Shown one piece after another: positions 7,357 through 14,429 of a DNA stretch of 18,604 nt. The position numbers and the translations under genes are program-made. Each line of letters opens with the position of its first letter. The stretch's first letter is position 1. Source of the stretch: Eudoraea sp. (GTDB taxonomy: Bacteria > Bacteroidota > Bacteroidia > Flavobacteriales > Flavobacteriaceae). Location: assembly GCA_013041785.1 (NCBI GenBank), contig JABDRK010000032.1, forward strand, positions 1-18,604, read 5' to 3'. The notes beneath the pieces were generated by a model. It searched no databases. It saw only the letters and a program-made list of their open reading frames with translations, and was not told where the DNA came from.

Positions 7357-7384
7357 AACTCCAGGAGTTAGGTAATGCCTGCAG
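7351..7384 (-). promoter_or_regulatory. rpsA translation-initiation hairpin (palindromic GGAG region)
   Basis: Just before the rpsA ATG the minus strand reads AACTCCTGGAGTT, a 13-nt palindrome. Flanking GCAT (7378-7375) can also pair with the ATGC that contains the start codon. Folding would hide both GGAG and AUG. The GGAG ends only 2 nt before ATG, closer than a classical Shine-Dalgarno. The structure could be a control point for S1 synthesis; function is inferred. Confidence 0.45.
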
Positions 7385-7445
7385 AAGAAATTATTATTGT
7401 TTTACGAGTCCCTTTTCGCTCCTGATTACTCACCAAAAAGGTGCG

Positions 7446-7476
7446 CAAAAATACAATTTAATTCTTGTTTTTCAAA
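7446..7476 (-). promoter_or_regulatory. rpsA promoter, -33 TTTG / -7 TATTTTTG
   Basis: On the minus strand TTTG (plus 7473-7476) is followed by exactly 19 nt and then TATTTTTG (plus 7446-7453). This matches the Bacteroidota housekeeping promoter TTTG-N19-TAnnTTTG. Transcription should begin near 7440, giving a leader of roughly 83 nt before the ATG at 7356. Confidence 0.8.
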
Positions 7477-7546
7477 CCTTTAGTCAATTTGCCTGGGAGA
7501 TAAGGGTATTCAATAGGTTAAAGGATATATTTAGCTGTTTTAATCG

Positions 7547-7554
7547 TACCTTTG
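7547..7554 (+). promoter_or_regulatory. Candidate -7 element of the LysM gene
   Basis: TACCTTTG matches TAnnTTTG, with the expected start site about 30 nt before the LysM ATG at 7590. No -33 TTTG is found at the usual spacing, so the promoter is incomplete by consensus. An A/T-rich block (around 7525-7532) occupies the -33 position. Confidence 0.55.
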
Positions 7555-7589
7555 GGGGAAACAATTTTTAACCGTTAATTTCAACAAAT

Positions 7590-7970
7590 ATGAGTGTAAA
7601 AGCTAAATATCAACCGGTCCTTGAGTTGGGGGAAAAACTGGGTGTCCAAGATGGTAAAGTGACCGAAGAAAATGGGGTCCTCAAAATCAAAGGAGAAACA
7701 AAAACCCAGTATGAAAAGAATTTGATATGGGATAAGATCAAAGAAATCGGTGGGGAAAAACCTTCAGACGTAATGGCCAATATTACGGTTGCAGACAATT
7801 CTGTATATCACAGGCATGTGGTTAAATCCGGTGAATCACTCAGTAAGATTGCCAAACACTATTACGGAGATCCAATGAAGTACAAGCAGATTTTTTCGGC
7901 AAATACGGATATCCTGAAAAATCCGGACCTCATTTACCCCGATCAGGAATTGATAATTCCAAATCTGTAA
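7590..7970 (+). CDS. LysM-domain protein, Kbp/YgaU-like
   Basis: This is a 126-residue protein with one C-terminal LysM domain (residues about 75-124). The domain is marked by HVVKSGESLSKIAKHYYGD, an ANTDILKNPDLIYPDQ segment and a terminal LIIPN. The layout and wording match the LysM half of E. coli Kbp (YgaU), a cytoplasmic potassium-binding protein. The N-terminal part, with DGKVTEENGVLKIKGETKT, resembles the small BON-like domain of Kbp. There is no signal peptide or lipobox, so despite the LysM fold a cytoplasmic location is likely, as for Kbp. It is a stand-alone gene between a -7 box and a strong terminator, divergent from rpsA. Potassium binding is inferred from similarity only; I give no gene symbol because orthology cannot be tested here. 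Confidence 0.9.
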   Translation: MSVKAKYQPVLELGEKLGVQDGKVTEENGVLKIKGETKTQYEKNLIWDKIKEIGGEKPSDVMANITVADNSVYHRHVVKSGESLSKIAKHYYGDPMKYKQIFSANTDILKNPDLIYPDQELIIPNL

Positions 7971-7991
7971 TTCCCGGAATTGGTAAAAAAT

Positions 7992-8019
7992 AAAAAGCGG
8001 CCCATGTGGCCGCTTTTTT
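7992..8019. terminator. Bidirectional terminator between the LysM gene and cmk
   Basis: AAAAAGCGGCC / CATGT / GGCCGCTTTTT is an 11-bp perfect stem with a 5-nt loop, with A-tract and T-tract on either side so that it works on both strands. It ends the LysM transcript (plus) and the cmk transcript (minus). The cmk stop codon (8018-8020) lies in its outer arm. Confidence 0.92.
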
Positions 8020-8710
8020 AATCTTCCCTGATCACCTGCTGTGCTAAATTATGCAAGCGTTCAAATTGCTCTTCAAGGCCCATATCACTGTTATCTATAA
8101 CTACCGCACCTTGCGCCTGTTTCAGCGGTGACACCGACCGGTTGGCATCAATATGGTCTCTTTTTCTAACATTTTCAAGTACTTCCTCATAGGCAACTTC
8201 TTCACCCCGATCCAGGAGTTCCTTGTATCGTCTTGAGGCCCGGATATCCGGAGAAGCGGTCATGAATATCTTCAGTTCAGCATCGGGAAATACCACAGTG
8301 CCAATGTCTCGCCCATCCATCACGATGCCCTTATTCTCCCCCATTTTGCGCTGTAAAGCAACCAGTTTTTCGCGAACTTCCGGGATTACAGATACCTGAC
8401 TCACCGCTCTTGAAACTTCCAGGGTGCGGATCTCTTTTTCTACATTTTTACCGTTCAGATACATATCTGACCTGCCCGTTTCCGGATTATGCCGAAATTC
8501 AATGTGCAGGTGTTTTAAATTAGCATTAAGCCTATCTTGGTCTACCGTATCCCCGGAGATAAACCCCGATCTCAGGGCATAAAGGGTAATCGCCCGATAC
8601 ATGGCACCTGTATCTACATAAGCATAAGCCAGAGCTCCCGCCAACTGCCTCGCCACGGTACTTTTGCCTGTGGAAGAGAATCCATCAATTGCGATCGTTA
8701 TTTTACGCAT
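8018..8710 (-). CDS. cmk: (d)CMP kinase
   Basis: Cytidylate kinase phosphorylates CMP and dCMP to the diphosphates with ATP, an essential step in pyrimidine nucleotide supply. The 230-aa protein starts MRKITIAIDG. It has the P-loop GFSSTGKST (residues 10-18), the nucleotide-monophosphate-binding YVDTGAMYRA (31-40), the DGRDIGTVVFPDA motif (132-144), the lid region SRRYKELLDRG (159-169) and the RDHIDANRSVSPL segment near 200, all standard for Cmk. The length is normal. It follows lon by 51 nt. No terminator is seen in that gap and only a weak -7-like TATTTTTA, so it may be partly co-transcribed with lon. It ends inside the bidirectional terminator. Confidence 0.97.
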   Translation of the reverse strand: MRKITIAIDGFSSTGKSTVARQLAGALAYAYVDTGAMYRAITLYALRSGFISGDTVDQDRLNANLKHLHIEFRHNPETGRSDMYLNGKNVEKEIRTLEVSRAVSQVSVIPEVREKLVALQRKMGENKGIVMDGRDIGTVVFPDAELKIFMTASPDIRASRRYKELLDRGEEVAYEEVLENVRKRDHIDANRSVSPLKQAQGAVVIDNSDMGLEEQFERLHNLAQQVIRED

Positions 8711-8761
8711 CGGCTAAAAATAGTCAGATTTCAGAAGTTTACGTATCGGAAATATGCAAGA

Positions 8762-11212
8762 TTAAAGTTTTTTGGCGTTTTTCACTTTTTGATCCGTGAT
8801 AGCCATATCGATCACATCACTCATATCCGAAACATAATGAAAACTAAGCCCTTTCAGATATTGCTCTTTGATCTCTTCAACATCCTTACGATTGTCTTCG
8901 CAGAGGATAATTTCCTTTATTCGGGCCCGCTTTGCAGCTAGAATTTTTTCTTTTATCCCACCAACAGGCAGCACTTTGCCCCTTAAGGTAATCTCTCCGG
9001 TCATCGCCAGGCTTTTTTTCACCTTTTTTTGGGTAAATAAGGACACCAGTGAAGTTAACATAGCAATCCCGGCACTGGGTCCGTCCTTGGGGGTAGCTCC
9101 TTCAGGAACATGTATATGCACATTGTACTTTTCAAAAGTATCCGGCCTGAGACCATATTTTTCCGCGTTGGATTTAATGTATTCCATAGCGATGGTAGCC
9201 GATTCCTTCATAACCTTTCCCAGATTACCGGTAATGTTTAAAGCACCTTTACCTTTGGAAATAATGGACTCGATAAATAGGATATCCCCTCCTACCTGGG
9301 TCCAGGCTAAGCCGGTAACAACTCCGGCCACCTCGTTATTTTCGTATTTGTCACGTTCCAGCCTGGCTGGTCCCAGCACCTTTTCCACATCCTCATTAGT
9401 TACTTTTACCCCGTAAGCTTCCTCCATCGCAATGGATTTGGCGGCATAGCGAACCATCTTGGCAATTTGCTTTTCCAGGCCACGTACCCCGGATTCACGG
9501 GTATACCCTTCCACAATTTTTTCCAGCTGCCGTTTCCCTATTTGCAAATGGCTTCTATCCAATCCGTGTTCCTTTAACTGTTTGGGCAACAGGTGACGCT
9601 TAGCTATTTCCACCTTTTCCTCAATGGTATAGCCCGTTACTTTGATAATTTCCATTCTGTCTCGAAGCGCAGGTTGTATGGTTGCCAGATTGTTTGCCGT
9701 GGCAATAAACATCACTTTAGAGAGGTCATATCCCAACTCCAGGAAGTTGTCGTGGAATTCCTTGTTTTGCTCAGGATCCAATACTTCGAGCATGGCAGAG
9801 GAAGGATCCCCTTGATGAGAATTTGAGAGTTTATCTATTTCATCCAAAATAAAGACCGGGTTAGAAGTACCCGCCTTCTTAATACTCTGAACAATCCGCC
9901 CGGGCATTGCGCCGATATAGGTCTTCCTATGGCCACGTATTTCTGCTTCATCCCGCAATCCGCCCAGCGACATCCTTACATATTCCCTGCCCAGTGCTTC
10001 TGCAACCGATTTACCCAGGGAAGTTTTTCCTACCCCCGGAGGTCCATAAAGACAAAGAATGGGAGATTTCATATCCTTTCTCAATTTGAGCACGGCCAGG
10101 TATTCAATTATACGCCGCTTTACATCTTCCAGGCCATAATGATCCCGATCCAGAATACGGGAGGCTCTTATAAGATCGAATTTGTCCTGAGAATACTCGT
10201 TCCAGGGAAGGTCCAGGAGCAGGTCGAGGTAATTCCTTTGGATGGAATATTCAGCAACCTGCGGATTCATGCGCTGCAATTTGGCTACTTCCCGATTGAA
10301 ATGCTCCTCCACTTTCTTTCCCCATTTCTTATCCTTTGCCTGGATTTGCATTTCCTGGATCTCTTCATCGTAGGACACCCCACCCAACTCTTCCTGTATG
10401 GTCTTCATCTGTTGGTGAAGAAAGTATTCCCGCTGCTGCTGGTCCAGATCACTGCGTACCTTGGATTGTATATCCCGCTGCAATTGCAATTTCTGATACT
10501 CCACATTCATATACTTCAGCGTCGCAAGTGCACGCTGTTGGAGATTGGGAATTTCCAGCAATTCCTGCTTTTCATGGACATCCAGATTTAAGTTGGAGGA
10601 CACAAAGTTTATCAGAAAGCTATTGCTCTGGATATTTTTTATCGCAAATGAAGCCTCCGAGGGGAGGTTCGGATTCTCCTTGATAATAGTAAGCGCCAGG
10701 TCTTTGATGGATTCTATGATCGCCACGAACTCCTTGCTGCTTTGATCAACCTGCTCTTCCTTGGCTTCCCTTATGGTAGCCATCATATAAGGCTGCTCAG
10801 TGAGAACCTCTGCAATTTCAAACCGCTTTTTTCCCTGTATAATCACGGTAGTGTTTCCATCGGGCATCTTTAACACCCTGAGGATCCGTGCGACCGTTCC
10901 TATTGTATTGATATCTTTTATCCCGGGATTTTCTGTGGCTTCATCTTTCTGGGATACCACCCCGATAACTTTGGAGCCCTTGTTGGCCTCCTTAATCAAT
11001 TGTATGGAGGCATCACGCCCGGCCGTGATAGGCACTACCACCCCGGGAAATAAGACTGTGTTTCGCAGGGGAAGAATGGGTAATGTTTCAGGCAGGCGCT
11101 CATTGTACATTTCCTCCTCATCTTCCGGAGTCAATAGGGGAATGAGTTCTGAGTCCTCGTCTATTCCCTGAAACGTCATATTGTCAAATTTTATAAATAT
11201 CGAATCTTTCAT
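8762..11212 (-). CDS. lon: ATP-dependent protease Lon (LonA)
   Basis: Lon is the cytoplasmic AAA+ serine protease that unfolds and degrades damaged and regulatory proteins. From the ATG at 11212 the protein has 816 residues. The substrate-binding N domain spans about 40-240, with [14 protein letters not shown] at its start, and is followed by a coiled-coil region. The AAA+ module has Walker A GPPGVGKT (390-397) and Walker B FILDE (454-458). The protease domain has the catalytic Ser in DGPSAGIAM (S713) and the Lys in GGIKEKIL (K754). A TTG at 11218 would add two residues, but ATG is preferred. All catalytic elements are intact. The extension before the LON domain, with [21 protein letters not shown], is typical of flavobacterial Lon. 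It diverges from the sigma-factor operon across 212 nt. Confidence 0.97.
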   Translation of the reverse strand: MKDSIFIKFDNMTFQGIDEDSELIPLLTPEDEEEMYNERLPETLPILPLRNTVLFPGVVVPITAGRDASIQLIKEANKGSKVIGVVSQKDEATENPGIKDINTIGTVARILRVLKMPDGNTTVIIQGKKRFEIAEVLTEQPYMMATIREAKEEQVDQSSKEFVAIIESIKDLALTIIKENPNLPSEASFAIKNIQSNSFLINFVSSNLNLDVHEKQELLEIPNLQQRALATLKYMNVEYQKLQLQRDIQSKVRSDLDQQQREYFLHQQMKTIQEELGGVSYDEEIQEMQIQAKDKKWGKKVEEHFNREVAKLQRMNPQVAEYSIQRNYLDLLLDLPWNEYSQDKFDLIRASRILDRDHYGLEDVKRRIIEYLAVLKLRKDMKSPILCLYGPPGVGKTSLGKSVAEALGREYVRMSLGGLRDEAEIRGHRKTYIGAMPGRIVQSIKKAGTSNPVFILDEIDKLSNSHQGDPSSAMLEVLDPEQNKEFHDNFLELGYDLSKVMFIATANNLATIQPALRDRMEIIKVTGYTIEEKVEIAKRHLLPKQLKEHGLDRSHLQIGKRQLEKIVEGYTRESGVRGLEKQIAKMVRYAAKSIAMEEAYGVKVTNEDVEKVLGPARLERDKYENNEVAGVVTGLAWTQVGGDILFIESIISKGKGALNITGNLGKVMKESATIAMEYIKSNAEKYGLRPDTFEKYNVHIHVPEGATPKDGPSAGIAMLTSLVSLFTQKKVKKSLAMTGEITLRGKVLPVGGIKEKILAAKRARIKEIILCEDNRKDVEEIKEQYLKGLSFHYVSDMSDVIDMAITDQKVKNAKKL

Positions 11213-11225
11213 ATGCAATTATCCA

Positions 11226-11237
11226 GTCATTCTGTCA
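11226..11237 (-). promoter_or_regulatory. Paired TGAC half-sites just upstream of lon
   Basis: The minus strand reads TGACAGAATGAC, two TGAC units 8 nt apart in direct orientation, 14-25 nt before the lon start codon. No TAnnTTTG box is found upstream of lon, so this could be an alternative promoter or stress-control element. That is inference from position. Confidence 0.25.
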
Positions 11238-11329
11238 TAAACCGGGCCTTTTTATTTCCAGCCCTGGACCCCAATCGAGACCTGTAAACCCAATAACCTT
11301 GGGATATATCCTTATGTAGCCGATTTAAG

Positions 11330-11345
11330 GTCTCTTATAAGGGAC
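11330..11345. promoter_or_regulatory. Near-perfect 16-bp palindrome in the lon/sigma divergent region
   Basis: GTCTCTTATAAGGGAC has 8-bp arms with one mismatch and sits midway in the 212-nt gap between lon and the sigma factor. It is not followed by a T-run. It could be an operator acting on either divergent gene, or chance. Confidence 0.22.
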
Positions 11346-11382
11346 AATTCCTGTGCCAAGCTGAAATTATTTTCCCAAAAAG

Positions 11383-11409
11383 TGTAACATTCCCTAAATT
11401 GATACATCT
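11383..11409 (+). promoter_or_regulatory. Candidate ECF-type promoter of the sigma operon
   Basis: TGTAACAT (11383-11390) is followed about 13 nt later by ACATCT (11404-11409), roughly 22 nt before the TTG start. An AAC-containing -35 with a short -10 is the general form of autoregulated ECF promoters. No housekeeping TAnnTTTG box is present. The assignment is tentative. Confidence 0.3.
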
Positions 11410-11430
11410 CTAAAGCAAAAGTTCCACTTT

Positions 11431-11982
11431 TTGAGCCTAAAACGAGTACATATTGACGCATTACTGCAGGACTGTATGCGCGGAAAACAAGGAGCACAAC
11501 TGGAAGTTTACAACCGGTATTACAAGGCGATGTACAATACAGCCCTGCGGATTGTAAAAGACACTGCCGAGGCTGAAGATGTGATGCAGGATTCCTTCCT
11601 GAACGCCTTCACAAAATTAGAATCCTTTAAAGGAGAAGTGACTTTCGGGGCCTGGTTGAAAAGAATTGTGATCAATAATAGTATCCATCATTACAGAACA
11701 CAAAAAAAGCGCAATGAAGTGGCATTGGAAGATATATTGTACAAGGTCGAAGATAATGATGGGGTTGACACGGATTATGGTATTACAGAACGAAAGGCTC
11801 AAAAAGTGCTGGATACCATGAGACATTTAAAGGACAATTACAGAATTTCTTTGACCTTACATTTAGTTGAAGGATACGATTATGAGGAGATCAGCCAGAT
11901 TATGGATATCAGTTACGCCAACTGCCGTACCACGATCTCCAGGGCGAAAGAAAGTTTAAGAAAAAGAATGATAAACGCATAA
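11431..11982 (+). CDS. ECF-family RNA polymerase sigma factor
   Basis: This 183-residue sigma-70-family factor has the ECF architecture, with only regions 2 and 4. Region 2 (about residues 23-92) includes LEVYNRYYKAMYNTALRIV, DTAEAEDVMQDSFLNAF and the promoter-melting part FGAWLKRIVINNSIHHYR. A variable acidic linker (95-120) follows. Region 4 (about 122-178) has the helix-turn-helix LVEGYDYEEISQIMDIS and CRTTISRAKESLRK. No ATG is available upstream in frame before a stop, so the TTG at 11431 is chosen; it keeps residues that match relatives. The next ATG (11476) would cut into region 2. The start lies at the edge of a small hairpin. The gene heads a four-gene operon in which the next gene, 3 nt away, encodes a likely membrane anti-sigma factor. 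Confidence 0.93.
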   Translation: MSLKRVHIDALLQDCMRGKQGAQLEVYNRYYKAMYNTALRIVKDTAEAEDVMQDSFLNAFTKLESFKGEVTFGAWLKRIVINNSIHHYRTQKKRNEVALEDILYKVEDNDGVDTDYGITERKAQKVLDTMRHLKDNYRISLTLHLVEGYDYEEISQIMDISYANCRTTISRAKESLRKRMINA

Positions 11983-11985
11983 CTC

Positions 11986-12549
11986 ATGAAAGAGGAAAAC
12001 ATAGATAACGTTTTTAAGGAATTGCAGGGAAAGTTTGATACTCAGGAACCCAAGGCAGGACATGAAGCGCGCTTCCTGGACAAACTCAATGCGGCTCAGG
12101 GTACAATCAGTATCCATGGAAAAAAACCCAGCACCTGGTGGAAACCCCTGTCCATTGCTGCATCTGTAGTCCTGCTTTGCGCCCTGGGGCTGAGTTTGCT
12201 CAATATTAATCCAAGCATGGAGCAGCAGGTTGCGGATATATCCCCTGAAGTCTCTGATACACGATTGTACTTTACTGCACTGATCGAACAACAGGTAAGT
12301 GAATTGCAGGCACAGAGCAGCCCGGAAACGGAACAAATGATTTCAGAAGTACTTGGACAATTAGATAAACTGGATGCCAATTATAAACGCCTGGAGCAGG
12401 ATCTGGTAAATGGCGGAGACGCAAACCTGATCTTAAGTGCAATGATCCAAAATTTTCAAACCCGTATATCCCTTTTACAGGAAATAATGAACCAAATAGA
12501 ATCAATAGAAAACTTAAATAACTACAATGATGAAAACATTACTATTTAA
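11986..12549 (+). CDS. Single-pass membrane protein, probable anti-sigma factor
   Basis: The 187-aa protein has a short cytoplasmic part (residues 1-52) containing EPKAGHEARFLDKL, a motif type common in flavobacterial proteins next to ECF sigma genes. One transmembrane helix follows (about 53-74, KPLSIAASVVLLCALGLSLL), and then a mainly helical periplasmic part (75-187) with coiled-coil-like segments rich in Glu, Gln and Leu. I see no zinc-binding HxxxCxxC motif, so it is not a standard ZAS anti-sigma. The anti-sigma role rests on its position 3 nt after the sigma gene and its one-TM topology. The last 23 nt overlap the next gene, pointing to translational coupling. Sigma binding is untested. 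Confidence 0.78.
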   Translation: MKEENIDNVFKELQGKFDTQEPKAGHEARFLDKLNAAQGTISIHGKKPSTWWKPLSIAASVVLLCALGLSLLNINPSMEQQVADISPEVSDTRLYFTALIEQQVSELQAQSSPETEQMISEVLGQLDKLDANYKRLEQDLVNGGDANLILSAMIQNFQTRISLLQEIMNQIESIENLNNYNDENITI

Positions 12550-13621
12550 ATATACATTAGTTGCCCTCCTGGCTGTACCCCTCATGGGTTTGGCGAATGG
12601 CGGGAAACTCAACGGCAAGTATACCAAGGAGAAAACCATAAATAAGGAATACAATGTAAATTCCAACGCCTTGCTAAAAGTTAATAACAGCTATGGCACC
12701 TTAACCCTGAGTTCCTGGAACGAAGACCGGGTGGTTATCGAGGTCCACATCAAGACCAATGGTAACAACGAAGAAAAGGTTCAGAATAAATTAGATGACA
12801 TCACAGTTGAATTCGAGGCAAACAGTGATATGGTATCGGCAAAAACCAAATTCAATAAAAACGACAGTGGTTGGTGGAGTTGGGGAAAACGTAATAAGGT
12901 TAGTATGCAAATAAACTATACCATAAAACTCCCTGTGAAAAATAGTGTCCACCTCAGCAATGACTACGGGTCCATTGAACTGGACCGAATAGACGGACAT
13001 GCCAAGATCAGTTGTGATTACGGTCGACTTGATATCGGGGAATTACGCGGAAGAAATAATGAATTGCGATTCGACTATACCAGTAAATCGCGGATTGAAT
13101 ATGTAAACAGTGCTAAAATCATTGCAGATTACTCCACATATACCATAGTAAAAGCCGGAAACCTGCAAATTAACGCGGATTACACCAATGCAACGGTGGA
13201 ATCCATGGAAAATCTGGATTATTCTTCGGATTATGGAGGCCTGGAGGTTGGAACCCTTAACAATGTTTCCGGAAGCGGAGATTATGTGAATGTTAAACTG
13301 GGTACAGTACACGGCAATGTGGATTTGAATGCCGATTATGGATCCATCAAGATCGCCAATTTGGCTGAAGATGCTGGGAACGTAAGTATAAGAACTGATT
13401 ACACCGGTATCCGTATTGGATATGATCCTGCATATGCTTTTGATTTTGAGATTTCCACGGATTATGCCGGAGTAAAAGGCATAGAGGATTTTGAGGTAAA
13501 TATCAGTCGCGTTAAGAACAGTGACCGTTACTATGCCGGTTATCACGGCCAGGCCAATAGTGGAAATCAGTTATACATCACCGCAGACTATGGAAGTGTG
13601 ACTTTCAATAAAAACCAATAA
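12527..13621 (+). CDS. Exported DY-repeat beta-solenoid protein (DUF4097-like putative adhesin)
   Basis: This 364-aa protein has a signal peptide (MKTLLFKYTLVALLAVPLMG, ending near residue 24) and no lipobox. A first domain (about 40-138) contains NNSYGTLTL and a Trp-rich GWWSWG loop. The rest is a ladder of Asp-Tyr motifs at residues 146, 164, 183, 201, 218, 235, 252, 270, 291, 312 and 354. Each is followed by a short beta-strand (for example DYGSIEL, DYGRLDI, DYTGIRI). A step of about 18 residues suggests a right-handed beta-helix with Asp-Tyr stacked on one edge. The form recalls DUF4097 putative adhesins. It starts inside the anti-sigma gene (ATG 12527; ATG 12530 also possible) and precedes the head-GIN gene by 24 nt. 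It is likely an envelope or surface target of the same sigma system. Ligand unknown. Confidence 0.85.
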   Translation: MMKTLLFKYTLVALLAVPLMGLANGGKLNGKYTKEKTINKEYNVNSNALLKVNNSYGTLTLSSWNEDRVVIEVHIKTNGNNEEKVQNKLDDITVEFEANSDMVSAKTKFNKNDSGWWSWGKRNKVSMQINYTIKLPVKNSVHLSNDYGSIELDRIDGHAKISCDYGRLDIGELRGRNNELRFDYTSKSRIEYVNSAKIIADYSTYTIVKAGNLQINADYTNATVESMENLDYSSDYGGLEVGTLNNVSGSGDYVNVKLGTVHGNVDLNADYGSIKIANLAEDAGNVSIRTDYTGIRIGYDPAYAFDFEISTDYAGVKGIEDFEVNISRVKNSDRYYAGYHGQANSGNQLYITADYGSVTFNKNQ

Positions 13622-13645
13622 TAACCCAAGAAAAAAATTAAAGAA

Positions 13646-14371
13646 ATGAAAAATATTGCTCTTTTATTAACCATAGCCCTGTTCACAGTGAATTGTACTG
13701 CGCAATGGGGGAAACGGATTAAAGGAAATGGGAAAGTGGTCACCGAGGAACGCTCTGTGGGAGATTATGAAGAAATCGCTGTAGCCGGATGGTTCGATGT
13801 GGACCTGGTTAAAGGGCGTGAAGGTGAAATAAGTCTGAAAGGAGAAGAAAACCTTTTAGAGTATATAATCACAGAGGTTAAGAATGGTAAGCTCACTATT
13901 AAAGTTAAAAAAGGTTACAATCTGCAAAGTTCCAATTGGAAAGAAGGTATCCTGGTTACCGTCCCTTTTGAAAGGATTAGCGCTGTTTCCCTTTCGGGAT
14001 CCGGTGATATTGTAGGCAAAGATGTGCTGGAAGCTGATGACTTTTCAGCGAGCATGTCCGGATCAGGGGATAGCGAACTTGCCGTGGAAGCTAATACCCT
14101 GAAAACTGTAATTTCAGGTTCCGGAGACATTGTTCTCAGTGGAAATGCGAGGGATTTTGATGTTGCGGTATCGGGAAGTGGTGATGTGAACGCATTTGAT
14201 CTTATGGCTGACCATGTGACCGCCAATGTATCAGGATCAGCTGACATCAAAGTCACCGCCAACGAATCCTTAACCGCAAGGGTTTCAGGATCAGGAGACA
14301 TCCGGTATAAAGGCAATCCTGAAAAGGTTGATAGTAAGGCCTCCGGTTCAGGAGACATCAATAAAGCATAA
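13646..14371 (+). CDS. Exported head-GIN domain protein (DUF2807) with SGSGD repeats
   Basis: The 241-aa protein begins with a signal sequence (MKNIALLLTIALFTVNCTAQ). A Cys at residue 17 is a possible but non-canonical lipobox because Asn precedes it. The mature part starts with KGNGKVVTEERSVGDYEEIAVAGWFDV, the entry of DUF2807 (head-GIN) domains. A ladder of SGSGD motifs follows at residues 117, 138, 157, 176, 196 (variant SGSAD), 214 and 233. The step of about 19 residues indicates a beta-solenoid with Ser-Gly-Ser-Gly-Asp turns stacked in register. It closes the sigma operon and ends 20 nt before a terminator. Head-GIN proteins are abundant in Bacteroidota but have no established function. 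Envelope location is inferred from the signal peptide. Confidence 0.92.
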   Translation: MKNIALLLTIALFTVNCTAQWGKRIKGNGKVVTEERSVGDYEEIAVAGWFDVDLVKGREGEISLKGEENLLEYIITEVKNGKLTIKVKKGYNLQSSNWKEGILVTVPFERISAVSLSGSGDIVGKDVLEADDFSASMSGSGDSELAVEANTLKTVISGSGDIVLSGNARDFDVAVSGSGDVNAFDLMADHVTANVSGSADIKVTANESLTARVSGSGDIRYKGNPEKVDSKASGSGDINKA

Positions 14372-14391
14372 CCATCAAAAAACGAACAACT

Positions 14392-14429
14392 AAAAAGGTC
14401 CTGAAGTATGCTTACTTCGGGGCTTTTTT
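14392..14429. terminator. Bidirectional terminator between the sigma operon and the MFS gene
   Basis: A 17-bp stem (three G-T wobbles) is formed by 14392-14408 and 14413-14429 with loop TGCT. Its core is CCTGAAGTA / TACTTCGGGG, and it is flanked by A5 and T6 so that it works in both directions. The stop codon of the MFS gene (14412-14414) lies at the loop. Confidence 0.88.

Noticed and set aside
9929..10591. 220-codon open frame on the plus strand inside lon
   Set aside because: It lies fully antisense to an intact, well-conserved lon and has no recognisable domain or start context.
13043..13546. 167-codon minus-strand open frame with repeated Ile/Ser-rich segments
   Set aside because: The repetition is only the complement of the DY repeats of the real plus-strand gene.
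12962..14356. Tandem DNA repeats or a CRISPR-like array in the 54-57 nt periodic region
   Set aside because: The period is at protein level only: nucleotide units vary strongly and lie inside two intact reading frames.
13915..14361. 148-codon minus-strand open frame with repeated SPDPE-like motifs
   Set aside because: This is the complement of the SGSGD repeats in the head-GIN gene; no independent signal.
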